This document shows positions 1 to 6,211 of a stretch of DNA of 6,244 bases, one piece after another. The notes beneath the pieces are model-generated. The model was given only the letters and a program-made list of their open reading frames with translations. It did no database searches and had not been told where the DNA came from. The stretch lies in NCBI GenBank assembly GCA_023381095.1, contig JAMCTO010000241.1, positions 1 through 6,244 of the forward strand. The letters are read 5' to 3'. A program made the position numbers and the translations under genes. Position 1 is the stretch's first letter. Each line of letters opens with the position of its first letter. Origin of the DNA: Bacillota bacterium (GTDB lineage: Bacteria; Bacillota; Sulfobacillia; Sulfobacillales; Sulfobacillaceae).

Positions 1-1049
1 GATATTTCACTCCTCGGGAGCCCTTAGGAGTCGTGGGCATTATCACCCCGTGGAATTTCCCGTTAGCGATTCCGATGTGGAAAACGGCTCCGGCCCTGGT
101 CTATGGCAATACGGTCGTCCTCAAACCGGCCGAATTGGCTTCGTTAACGGCCTATCGCATGTGGGAACTTATCGCCTCTCTGTTTCCGGCTGGCGTGGTG
201 AATCTCGTGCTAGGACTAGGTTCGGTAGCGGGGGAAGCCCTCATCCAACACCCCTTGATCCAGGGAGTGAGTTTTACGGGGTCTACCGGGGTTGGCCAAC
301 ATATCGCCGAAACGGCTGTGTCCCGAGGAGTGAAATATCAGTTGGAAATGGGTGGCAAGAACCCGGTCATCGTGGCGGATGATGCCGACCTCGACCTCGC
401 CGTCGAACTGACCGTATCGGGAGCCATGCGCTCTGCTGGTCAAAAGTGCACGGCCACCTCTCGCGTTATTCTTATGGAAGGAATCCGACAGGAATTTACC
501 GACCGGCTCGTTAACCGGGTTCAAGCGTTACAACAAGGAGATCCTGCCCAACCTGAGACCTATTTAGGTCCTGTCGTGTCACAAGCCCAATACGACAAAG
601 TTATGGGGCTGATCGACCGAGGGCGCACGGAAGGGGGCCGCGTCTTGACCGGAGGAACCCCTGTGGGAGGGCCGTTAGCCCGTGGCTATTTCGTTCCCCC
701 CACGGTGTTCGATGGAGTAGCCGCCGGGGCCACAATTGCGCAAGAAGAAATTTTCGGACCGGTGATTGCCTTGATTCCGGTAAAAACTGTGGACGAAGCT
801 ATCGAGGTGGCTAATGATGTCCGCTACGGACTCAGTGCGTCAGTGTTCACCCGCAATCTTAAGACGGCTATGGCCTGTGTCGAGGGCATCGAGGCCGGAT
901 TGGTACGCGTGAACGAGGAGACGGCCGGAGTAGAATTACAGGCGCCATTCGGGGGAGTCAAAGCGTCGAGCTCTCATTCCCGGGAACAAGGCCGTGCCGC
1001 TATCGAATTTTATACGCATACTAAAACGGTCGCCATCCGTCCCTCTTAA
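1..1049 (+). CDS. Aldehyde dehydrogenase, alpha-ketoglutarate semialdehyde dehydrogenase-like (5' end cut by window)
   Basis: This NAD(P)-dependent aldehyde dehydrogenase oxidises an aldehyde to a carboxylate in the cytoplasm. The frame is open from base 3 and gives 348 residues. The family is usually about 480 residues, so roughly 130 N-terminal residues lie outside the window, and the GTG at 33 is an internal valine codon rather than the start. Visible motifs, numbered from the first whole codon, are PWNFP with the oxyanion Asn18, KPAE with cofactor Lys41, FTGSTGVG (91-98), LEMGGK with general-base Glu115, GQKCT with catalytic Cys149, and EEIFGP (248-253). The C-terminal stretch around residues 304-330 (NEETAGVELQAPFGG, then SSSHSREQG) recalls, from memory, 2,5-dioxovalerate dehydrogenases of glucarate/galactarate and pentose oxidation such as Bacillus YcbD. 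The neighbouring sugar-acid dehydratase supports this. The class is certain and the substrate is inferred. It is the first visible gene of the rightward group, 62 bases before larC1. Confidence 0.93.
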   Translation, partial: YFTPREPLGVVGIITPWNFPLAIPMWKTAPALVYGNTVVLKPAELASLTAYRMWELIASLFPAGVVNLVLGLGSVAGEALIQHPLIQGVSFTGSTGVGQHIAETAVSRGVKYQLEMGGKNPVIVADDADLDLAVELTVSGAMRSAGQKCTATSRVILMEGIRQEFTDRLVNRVQALQQGDPAQPETYLGPVVSQAQYDKVMGLIDRGRTEGGRVLTGGTPVGGPLARGYFVPPTVFDGVAAGATIAQEEIFGPVIALIPVKTVDEAIEVANDVRYGLSASVFTRNLKTAMACVEGIEAGLVRVNEETAGVELQAPFGGVKASSSHSREQGRAAIEFYTHTKTVAIRPS

Positions 1050-1099
1050 TGGAGTGGGTTGTAACCCTTAACCCGTTCACTGATCATGCACAGCAGCAG

Positions 1100-1107
1100 A
1101 AAGGGGA
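1100..1107 (+). promoter_or_regulatory. Ribosome binding site deciding the larC1 start
   Basis: AAAGGGGA lies four bases before the ATG at 1112. It favours this start over the in-frame ATG at 1049, which overlaps the stop codon of the preceding gene, lacks a good Shine-Dalgarno sequence and would add 21 residues not expected in LarC proteins. Confidence 0.7.
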
Positions 1108-1111
1108 TTCT

Positions 1112-1882
1112 ATGGCCCTCGTGTATTTCGACCCGTTTTCCGGCTTGAGTGGAGACATGATCGTGGGCGCTTTTTTGGATGTCGGAGTGCCGTTCGACGT
1201 GGTGCATCAGTCTGTCCGGCAGTTAGGCATTCGCGGACTGGACGTCGGGTGCCAACGGACCATACGACACGGTGTGGCCGCCACCAAGTTCGAGGTGGCA
1301 TGGCCGATGGCGGATCCCCCCGTTCATCGGCATTTACCGGAGATATTAAGCCTGGTGGAAAATTCCGTATTGGATTCTTCTGTCCAAGATCTGGCCCGCA
1401 CGATTTTCGTCAAGTTGGGTCAAGTCGAGGCGGAGATTCATGGAGAAACGCTGTCTGACGTACATTTACATGAGGTCGGCGCGGAAGACTCCCTTGCTGA
1501 CATTGTCGCGGCGGCGGCATCCTTGGTGTGGCTGAAACCACATCGCGTGGTGGTTGGGCCCATCAACCTGGGAGCGGGGTTTATGCACAGTGCCCATGGG
1601 TGCTATCCCGTACCGGGTCCTGCCACGTTGGCCCTTCTGAAAGGCTTTGTCGCGTACCAAGATGGTCCCCGGGCCGAATTGGCGACCCCGACCGGCGCTG
1701 CCATTGTGGCGGCGGTAGGAATCCCTGGGGTGATGCCCCTCATGACCGTCAAGTCCGTGGGATACGGAGCGGGGCAGCGTGATCTGTGCCGCCCCAACGT
1801 GTTGCGCGTGGTGGTTGGTGAGGATTGTGCTCGGCCACGGGCCCCGGGCAAGCAAAGGCGGTGCCGGGACAACCCGGAATGA
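1112..1882 (+). CDS. larC1: LarC N-terminal domain protein (nickel-pincer nucleotide nickel insertion), stand-alone LarC1
   Basis: This 256-residue protein matches the N-terminal half of LarC. LarC inserts nickel into the pyridinium bis-thiocarboxylate mononucleotide, in a CTP-dependent step, to make the cofactor of lactate racemase LarA. Visible signatures are YFDPFSGLSGDM (5-16), HRHLPEIL (72-79), VHLHEVGAEDSLADIV (117-132), HGCYPVPGPATL (162-173), ELATPTGAAI (189-198) and GYGAGQRD (217-224) followed by RPNVLRVVVGE. These run to the normal end of the LarC1 part. The protein then stops after about 19 low-complexity, Arg-rich residues. The LarC2 part, which normally starts near an ETNIDDM-type motif and carries the CTP site, is not found in any forward frame before the next gene. 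In Lactobacillus plantarum larC1 and larC2 are joined by programmed frameshifting; no equivalent is visible here. It lies within a sugar-acid gene group and about 2.8 kb from a LarA-like gene. Family assignment is strong; activity without LarC2 is uncertain. Confidence 0.88.
   Translation: MALVYFDPFSGLSGDMIVGAFLDVGVPFDVVHQSVRQLGIRGLDVGCQRTIRHGVAATKFEVAWPMADPPVHRHLPEILSLVENSVLDSSVQDLARTIFVKLGQVEAEIHGETLSDVHLHEVGAEDSLADIVAAAASLVWLKPHRVVVGPINLGAGFMHSAHGCYPVPGPATLALLKGFVAYQDGPRAELATPTGAAIVAAVGIPGVMPLMTVKSVGYGAGQRDLCRPNVLRVVVGEDCARPRAPGKQRRCRDNPE
1864..1877 (+). repeat. Short hairpin at the larC1 stop codon
   Basis: CCGGG, ACAA, CCCGG forms a perfect 5-bp stem with a four-base loop, ending two bases before the TGA of larC1. 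No run of T follows, so it is not a standard intrinsic terminator. It could affect translation termination or be chance in GC-rich sequence. Confidence 0.3.
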
Positions 1883-1953
1883 AGATAGGGTAAGATGGCA
1901 AGCCACGGAACTCTGTACCTGCCGACTCTCAGCCGCAGGGGGTCGCCACACAT

Positions 1954-1976
1954 CAAATATCCAAATATCAAATATC
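1954..1976 (+). repeat. Three tandem AAATATC heptamers upstream of the dehydratase
   Basis: AAATATC occurs at 1955-1961, 1963-1969 and 1970-1976, and each copy is preceded by C. The AT-rich tract stands out from the GC-rich surroundings. It lies about 40 bases before the dehydratase GTG start, inside the 132-base gap after larC1. The position suits a regulator binding site or an element of an internal promoter or leader, but no clear -35/-10 pair is seen. Confidence 0.55.
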
Positions 1977-1995
1977 GAGATGGGAAAGACAAGGT

Positions 1996-2006
1996 AGGAG
2001 AGGGAG
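1996..2006 (+). promoter_or_regulatory. Ribosome binding site deciding the dehydratase GTG start
   Basis: The purine tract AGGAGAGGGAG ends eight bases before the GTG at 2015. The only in-frame ATG upstream (1895) has a weak site, so this tract supports the GTG start. Confidence 0.75.
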
Positions 2007-2014
2007 CGATACAA

Positions 2015-3730
2015 GTGCTGCGTAGTCAACAATTACGCCGGGTCAACTACCAAGGCGACGGCCTGCGACTGGGCATGGATTGGACTCGAGAAGACCTCAA
2101 AAAGCCCCAGGTCCTGGTCGAAAGCGTTTATGGCTCAAGCCACCCCGGAAGTTTTCATTTGGACGCGGTGGGGCAATCAGTGCAAAAAGGGGTGACCAGT
2201 GCGGGGGGAAAAGCGGCGCAATATTTTGTGACCGACATTTGTGATGGAATTGCGCAAAGCCATGACGGGATGAACTTCTCCTTGCTATCGCGCGAGATGA
2301 TTTGCAACATGGTGGAAATCCATGCGATGGCCAGTCCCTACGATGGACTCGTGTTATTGTCCTCCTGTGATAAGGCAGTGCCAGCCCATCTCATGGCCAT
2401 GGCACGATTGGATCTGCCCGCAATTCATGTGCCGGGGGGAGCCAACATCAGCGGACCTAATTTTATCAGTTCCGATATTTTGTGGTCATTAGGAGACAGA
2501 TGGGTTAAAGGAGAAGTGAGTGAACAGAAATTTTTAGATGTGGCCGAGGACACGTGTCCCTCGTGTGGGGCCTGTCAATTTATGGGCACGGCATCGACCA
2601 TGCAGGCCATGTCCGAGGCTTTGGGCCTCGCGTTACCAGGAACGGCCATGCTGCCGGTGATTCTCAACGACTTGCATCGACTCGCCCAAACAGCTGGCAC
2701 ACGCATTCTGACTCTCATTAAAGAAGGCTTGACACCGAGACATATTCTCACGCGCGAAGCCTTTGAAAACGCGATGATGGTGCATGCCGCCATTGGAGGC
2801 TCCTCCAATGCAACTTTGCATATCCCGGCTATCGCGCATGAAGCGGGCATCGATATTGATGCCTTCGATTTCGACCGACTGCAGCGCGACATTCCCGTAA
2901 TGGCCAACGTCAAAACCGCTGGAAAATATCCGACCGAGTATTTTTGGTATGCCGGGGGCATTCCCTATATCATGGAATTGTTGCGGGATCGCCTCCACTT
3001 GGATTGTCTGACTGTAACCGGAAAAACCGTCGGCGAAAATCTCGATTGGCTGAACGAAATCGGATACTTCCAAAAGTGCCGTCAGTATTTGGAACAGCGC
3101 CAGACCGACTGGCAAGACGTGATTCCCGGATGGACGCGACCGGTTTACGAAGGTGGCGATATTGCCGTCTTAACCGGCAACCTGGCTCCGGAAGGAGCCG
3201 TGGTCAAAGCCCGCGCCGTCACGCCAGAAATGATGTCCCATGTGGGTCCCGCCGTACCCTGTGATTCGGAAGAGGAAGCCTTGGTGATGGTACTAGAGCG
3301 TAAACTGCAGGTCGGGGACGTGTTGATTATCCGGAACGAAGGTCCCAAAGGATCCGGCATGCCCGAAATGTTTCACACCACCGAAGCCCTCATGCAAGTG
3401 CCCGAATATGCGAGGGGATGTGCCATCATTACAGATGGCCGCTATTCCGGAGCCACTAGAGGTCCCGCCATCGGCCACGTGTCGCCGGAAGCTCGAGACG
3501 GCGGTCCGATTGCTTTGGTGGAGGCGGGAGACCTCATTGACATTGACATCCCCGGACGGCGGCTCAATATTGTCGGGATCCATGGTCACAGGGAATCACC
3601 AGAGATTATTGACCGCGTGTTAACGGAACGGCGCACCCGGTTGGTTCTGCCGCCTTTAGGCGAACGGGGAGCCTTGGGCATCTATCGTCGACTCGCTACC
3701 AGTGCGATTAAAGGCGCAACGATTGGCTAG
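2015..3730 (+). CDS. IlvD/Edd-family sugar-acid dehydratase (GTG start)
   Basis: This 571-residue Fe-S dehydratase of the IlvD/Edd superfamily removes water from a 2,3-dihydroxy acid to give a 2-keto-3-deoxy acid. Motifs in the 571-residue numbering are SSCDK (117-120), with likely cluster Cys118, Mg ligand Asp119 and Lys120, the lysine carbamylated in relatives; DGIA (77-80), with Mg ligand Asp77; CPSCGACQFMGTAST (181-195), with likely cluster Cys187; NEGPKGSG (441-448), with Glu442; and ITDGRYSGATRG (472-483), with catalytic Ser478. The N-terminal LRSQQ resembles sugar-acid dehydratases, which supports the GTG start; starting at the ATG at 1895 would add 40 non-homologous residues. At the first cluster position (HPGSFHL, 43-49) cysteine is absent, as in E. 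coli IlvD, so an oxygen-sensitive [4Fe-4S] cluster is likely. The CQFMGTAST segment is closer to YjhG/YagF xylonate dehydratases than to branched-chain IlvD. The neighbours favour aldonate or aldarate breakdown over valine synthesis. The exact substrate is unknown. Confidence 0.92.
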   Translation: MLRSQQLRRVNYQGDGLRLGMDWTREDLKKPQVLVESVYGSSHPGSFHLDAVGQSVQKGVTSAGGKAAQYFVTDICDGIAQSHDGMNFSLLSREMICNMVEIHAMASPYDGLVLLSSCDKAVPAHLMAMARLDLPAIHVPGGANISGPNFISSDILWSLGDRWVKGEVSEQKFLDVAEDTCPSCGACQFMGTASTMQAMSEALGLALPGTAMLPVILNDLHRLAQTAGTRILTLIKEGLTPRHILTREAFENAMMVHAAIGGSSNATLHIPAIAHEAGIDIDAFDFDRLQRDIPVMANVKTAGKYPTEYFWYAGGIPYIMELLRDRLHLDCLTVTGKTVGENLDWLNEIGYFQKCRQYLEQRQTDWQDVIPGWTRPVYEGGDIAVLTGNLAPEGAVVKARAVTPEMMSHVGPAVPCDSEEEALVMVLERKLQVGDVLIIRNEGPKGSGMPEMFHTTEALMQVPEYARGCAIITDGRYSGATRGPAIGHVSPEARDGGPIALVEAGDLIDIDIPGRRLNIVGIHGHRESPEIIDRVLTERRTRLVLPPLGERGALGIYRRLATSAIKGATIG

Positions 3731-3742
3731 AGCAAACGTTTT

Positions 3743-3766
3743 TTAGTGTTAGTTTTAGTATGAGTA
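3743..3766 (+). repeat. Four tandem TTAGTN hexamers before the SDR ribosome binding site
   Basis: The units TTAGTG, TTAGTT, TTAGTA and TGAGTA follow each other with exact 6-base period and run directly into the AAAGGAGAG ribosome binding site. In RNA they give UAG, UAG, UAG and GAG triplets with three-base spacers. This resembles, but is shorter than, the (G/U)AG arrays bound by the tryptophan attenuation protein TRAP. The tract could be a translational operator or chance; no regulator is seen. Confidence 0.5.
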
Positions 3767-3774
3767 AAGGAGAG
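3766..3774 (+). promoter_or_regulatory. Ribosome binding site of the SDR gene
   Basis: AAAGGAGAG lies seven bases before the ATG at 3782. It is the clearest Shine-Dalgarno sequence of the rightward group and overlaps the end of the hexamer repeat tract. Confidence 0.8.
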
Positions 3775-3781
3775 ACGTTTC

Positions 3782-4546
3782 ATGGCAGAGTTGGAGGGAC
3801 AAGTAGCACTGATCACAGGGGCTGCGTCGGGGATTGGTGAGGCAATTGCACGAACCTTAGCTGTCGCCGGAGCTCAAGTTGTGTTGGGAGACGTAAATTT
3901 GCAGGCGGCGCAAAACATTGTTCATGAGTTGGAAGTCCAAGGATACACGGCTGTGGCGACGCGACTCGACGTCACCCAGGAGAACGGCGCCGAGGCTGCC
4001 ACGCAGTTTGCTCAAAACCACTTTGGTCCGCTAACGATTTTAGTCAATAACGCCGGGATCGGGAGTGCGGGGACCATCTTGACCACCGCTCCCGATGAGT
4101 GGGATCGTATTATGGCGGTCAATGTCAAAGGAATTTACTGGATGTGTCGGGCGGTTTTGCCGGGAATGATCGAGCGAGGTTCCGGGGCTATTGTCAACAT
4201 CGCTTCGGTAGCCGGGATGGTCGGCCTCCGCGACCGGGCAGCCTATTCAACCAGTAAGGGCGCCGTGATGGCCCTCACGCGATCCGTGCAAGCTGACGTG
4301 ATCGGCGATAATATTCGCGTCAATGCGGTCTTACCGGGAACGGTGGAGTCACCCTGGGTCTATCGGATTACCGCGGACCAACCCGATCCCGCCGCAACCC
4401 GGGCGCAGATGGCGGCGAGGCAACCGATTGGCAGGATGGGAACCCCACAAGAAATTGCTAATGCCGTAAAGTTTTTGGTGGGGCCCGAAGGCAGTTTCTG
4501 CTGGGGATCACACATGGTCGTGGATGGCGGTCTGACCGCATTCTAA
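3782..4546 (+). CDS. Short-chain dehydrogenase/reductase (NAD-type, classical SDR)
   Basis: This 254-residue protein has the standard length of a classical SDR, a soluble oxidoreductase acting on a hydroxyl or ketone. Visible motifs are the nucleotide-binding TGAASGIG (12-19), Asp37 at the end of the second strand (favouring NAD over NADP), NNAG (89-92), Asn114 in the MAVNVKG segment, and the catalytic set Ser142, Tyr155 and Lys159 in the YSTSK motif. The substrate loop PGTVESPW (about 186-193) and the QPIGRMGTPQEI segment recall the group with L-fucose/L-rhamnose-type 2-keto-3-deoxy-acid dehydrogenases and BDH2-like 3-hydroxybutyrate dehydrogenases. It lies 51 bases after the dehydratase, probably on the same transcript. 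It could oxidise the starting sugar, or a hydroxyl of the 2-keto-3-deoxy product. The fold and cofactor are well supported; the substrate is not determinable from sequence alone. Confidence 0.93.
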   Translation: MAELEGQVALITGAASGIGEAIARTLAVAGAQVVLGDVNLQAAQNIVHELEVQGYTAVATRLDVTQENGAEAATQFAQNHFGPLTILVNNAGIGSAGTILTTAPDEWDRIMAVNVKGIYWMCRAVLPGMIERGSGAIVNIASVAGMVGLRDRAAYSTSKGAVMALTRSVQADVIGDNIRVNAVLPGTVESPWVYRITADQPDPAATRAQMAARQPIGRMGTPQEIANAVKFLVGPEGSFCWGSHMVVDGGLTAF

Positions 4547-4554
4547 AACGAATT

Positions 4555-4613
4555 CCCCATTTTTGGCCCCATCCAAACATGATGCGGTCTAATAGCCCAA
4601 AAACCCCATGGGG
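4555..4613. repeat. Imperfect long inverted repeat in the convergent gap
   Basis: CCCCATTTTTGG at 4555-4566 can pair with CCAAAA and ATGGGG in 4597-4613, leaving a five-base bulge and a 30-base loop. It sits between the two convergent stop codons and could help end transcription from both sides. The long loop makes this tentative. Confidence 0.3.
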
Positions 4614-4630
4614 GACCGCGGTCGGTCCCC
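4601..4630 (-). terminator. Probable terminator of the larA-like gene
   Basis: On the minus strand GGGGACC (4630-4624) pairs with GGTCCCC (4617-4611) around a six-base loop, and five T residues follow a few bases later (complement of the A run 4599-4603). Two more palindromes overlap: CCCCATGGGG (4604-4613) and GACCGCGGTC (4614-4623). It starts seven bases after the larA-like stop codon. The T run is offset by seven bases from the main stem, so the fit to a rho-independent terminator is only fair. Confidence 0.45.
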
Positions 4631-4637
4631 ACAGAGC

Positions 4638-5924
4638 TTAATCTTGACCAATGGGGAGTCCTCCAGCGTCGTGGAGATTCCCCTCGGCATCAAAAATTAA
4701 GGGGGCCCAGTCATTTTGGGGTTGCAAGCCTTTGGCGTGCGCATCTTCCCATAGGGCTTCACTAATGACCAGTTCTTCAAGTCTTAAGGTGTTTTGGATC
4801 ACGACCGTACGCGTGTTCTCGGGGGACCTGCCATTGATAGTGCGTAAGACCACCTCAATCGCATCATGGTCATTGGGCATCACCATGGGAGTTTTGATTG
4901 GACCGAACTCCGTGGACGTCAGGGCATTCGTATAGGTCTTGGCCCAATCAATTTCGCGGTACGCATGCAAAGACACGCTATCAGCTACGCCTAGACCATT
5001 GGCATTTCCGTGGGTTTCCGTGGTGAGATTCAACACAGCCATTTTTCCGATCGTGGGCCCCCCGCTAACTCCAACCGCCCCATAGCGGCCTGTGACGTTG
5101 GGATCCATTCCATCTCCCGAAATATTTTTACCGATCTGTCCCACAACCAGGACATCGATATTGTCAAAAGGCAACCGCGCTATCCATTGTCTGGACCTGT
5201 CCATCAACTGGGGTTCCTCGGCTAAAATCCGTTCAGCCGGCAAGGCGCGCACCAGGGCCGTGTCCTCATATCCATTCTCAAGAATAGCCAGACCAAAGAC
5301 AATCGGTAATCGTTCCATCATGATCCGTCCGATTTCGGGAATGAGGCGGTCAAACACCGCAAAACCGCGACTATGGACCGTTGCCGCCCCGTGCTGTTTC
5401 CCAAATCCTATCACGAGCATTTTGGTGAGGCCACTTTCAATCGGCCCGTGAAAGGCGGTGTGCAACTTGACCCGATTGATGGGAATGATCCCATCGGCGT
5501 CTAAGGCCGCCTGACTGAAATAAATAGGGGTGCCGTCGGGGAGATGATCGATAATCGCCACATCCATGCGGGCATCGATGTGTGCTCCCATCGCGGCTTC
5601 GGTAATGCCAAAACTGGCTAGCACTTCTTTCTGACCTTTAGGCGTGGCGCCGCCGTGCGAGGCCATGGCTGGGATGATGACCACATCGGCCCCGCTACGC
5701 CGAATTTCTTCAATCGTGGTCCGGGCAATGAGGGCAATGTTGGCAATTCCGCGACTTCCGACCCCGATGGCATAGGTTTTCCCGGGCGTGATCAAATGTT
5801 GGACTTGCGTGATTTCTCGCCGAACCGCGGCAGCCACATCGGTCTCACGCGGACCTTGCAAGGTTTGACGAACCCGGCGAAAACGCGGCCAGTTGACGCG
5901 GGGAAATTGGTTTAGATTCAGCAT
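4638..5924 (-). CDS. LarA-like nickel-dependent hydroxyacid racemase/epimerase homologue (DUF2088)
   Basis: This 428-residue protein has the length of lactate racemase LarA, which isomerises hydroxyacids using a nickel-pincer nucleotide bound covalently to a lysine. Visible signatures are MASHGGATPKGQ (87-98), with His90 in the place of the LarA catalytic His108; RVKLHTAFHGPIESGLTKM (151-169); and GKQHGAATVH (175-184). Lys168 and His184 are 16 residues apart, the same spacing as cofactor lysine 184 and nickel ligand His200 of L. plantarum LarA. The second LarA catalytic histidine (His174, ten before the lysine) is replaced by Phe158, with His159 and His155 nearby. The SHGGAT form differs from the HRPxT form of true lactate racemases, so another substrate is likely, perhaps an aldonate given the neighbours. 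The start at 5924 is set by GGAAGGAG six bases upstream; the 90-residue upstream in-frame extension looks noncoding. It converges on the SDR gene, so it is a separate transcript. Confidence 0.85.
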   Translation of the reverse strand: MLNLNQFPRVNWPRFRRVRQTLQGPRETDVAAAVRREITQVQHLITPGKTYAIGVGSRGIANIALIARTTIEEIRRSGADVVIIPAMASHGGATPKGQKEVLASFGITEAAMGAHIDARMDVAIIDHLPDGTPIYFSQAALDADGIIPINRVKLHTAFHGPIESGLTKMLVIGFGKQHGAATVHSRGFAVFDRLIPEIGRIMMERLPIVFGLAILENGYEDTALVRALPAERILAEEPQLMDRSRQWIARLPFDNIDVLVVGQIGKNISGDGMDPNVTGRYGAVGVSGGPTIGKMAVLNLTTETHGNANGLGVADSVSLHAYREIDWAKTYTNALTSTEFGPIKTPMVMPNDHDAIEVVLRTINGRSPENTRTVVIQNTLRLEELVISEALWEDAHAKGLQPQNDWAPLIFDAEGNLHDAGGLPIGQD

Positions 5925-6211
5925 AATGTTCTCCTTCCGCTTAGGTGTGGGCCGAGGGCGATTCATCGTATGGGGAAACACCAGCATCGGCATATTCCCT
6001 CTAAAAATTCGACTTATTGCCGTCGATTTCCTGCCGCACGTGCAAAAGAGCGTTGGAAATATTACGTGACTAATGATTCGATGAAGAAAATTCGATAGAA
6101 TGGAAATGCATTGAATATCGTTTCGCCGAAGCGTAGACAACCGACAGGACGCATGGGATAAGCGACCCATAGGATTGTTAGTTTCTGACATCATTGAGAA
6201 GAGTCCGGTTA
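5925..6211 (-). other. Noncoding upstream region of the larA-like gene
   Basis: No gene is supported in this stretch. The reading frame that extends the larA-like protein upstream is rich in Arg, Ser, Cys and Ile and shows no family motif. Small structures seen are an inverted repeat TCGAC/GTCGA (6009-6026, eight-base loop), the palindrome GCACGTGC (6036-6043), direct repeats ATTCGAT at 6076-6082 and 6090-6096, and an ATGGG/CCCAT inverted repeat (6153-6170). A weak minus-strand promoter pair, TTGTCT (6140-6135) and TATTCA (6117-6112) with 17-base spacing, is possible; the -10 match is poor. It would leave a leader of roughly 180 bases. No known riboswitch was recognised. Confidence 0.4.
5931..5938 (-). 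promoter_or_regulatory. Ribosome binding site deciding the larA-like start
   Basis: On the minus strand GGAAGGAG lies six bases before the ATG at 5924-5922. It supports this start over the ATG codons near 6194, which lack a comparable site and a family-like N-terminus. Confidence 0.8.

Noticed and set aside
1056..1074. GGGTT/AACCC inverted repeat between the aldehyde dehydrogenase and larC1
   Set aside because: The stem is only five bases, has two alternative partners and no T run. It is too weak to call a terminator or operator.
1049..1111. larC1 starting at ATG 1049
   Set aside because: It overlaps the stop of the aldehyde dehydrogenase by one base, but the extra 21 residues are not LarC-like and ATG 1112 has a better ribosome binding site.
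1779..1997. Hidden LarC2 reached by frameshifting at the end of larC1
   Set aside because: The alternative forward frames after 1779 encode Arg-, Cys- and Trp-rich sequence with no ETNIDDM-like or other LarC2 motif.
1895..2014. Dehydratase starting at ATG 1895
   Set aside because: It adds 40 residues unlike the family, spans the AAATATC repeats and has a weak ribosome binding site. The GTG at 2015 has a good site and a family-like N-terminus.
1466..2032. Minus-strand open frame of 188 codons antisense to larC1
   Set aside because: It lies opposite a well-supported gene, and its product is rich in Arg, Pro and His with no recognisable domain.
2633..3115. Minus-strand open frame of 160 codons antisense to the dehydratase
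   Set aside because: It is a shadow of the dehydratase reading frame, with no domain and no convincing ribosome binding site.
5092..5451. Plus-strand open frame of 119 codons antisense to the larA-like gene
   Set aside because: It is antisense to a strongly supported gene and shows no recognisable motifs.
5925..6194. N-terminal extension of the larA-like gene to an ATG at 6194
   Set aside because: The added 90 residues show no family motif and have noncoding-like composition, while a strong ribosome binding site precedes the ATG at 5924 and gives the normal family length.
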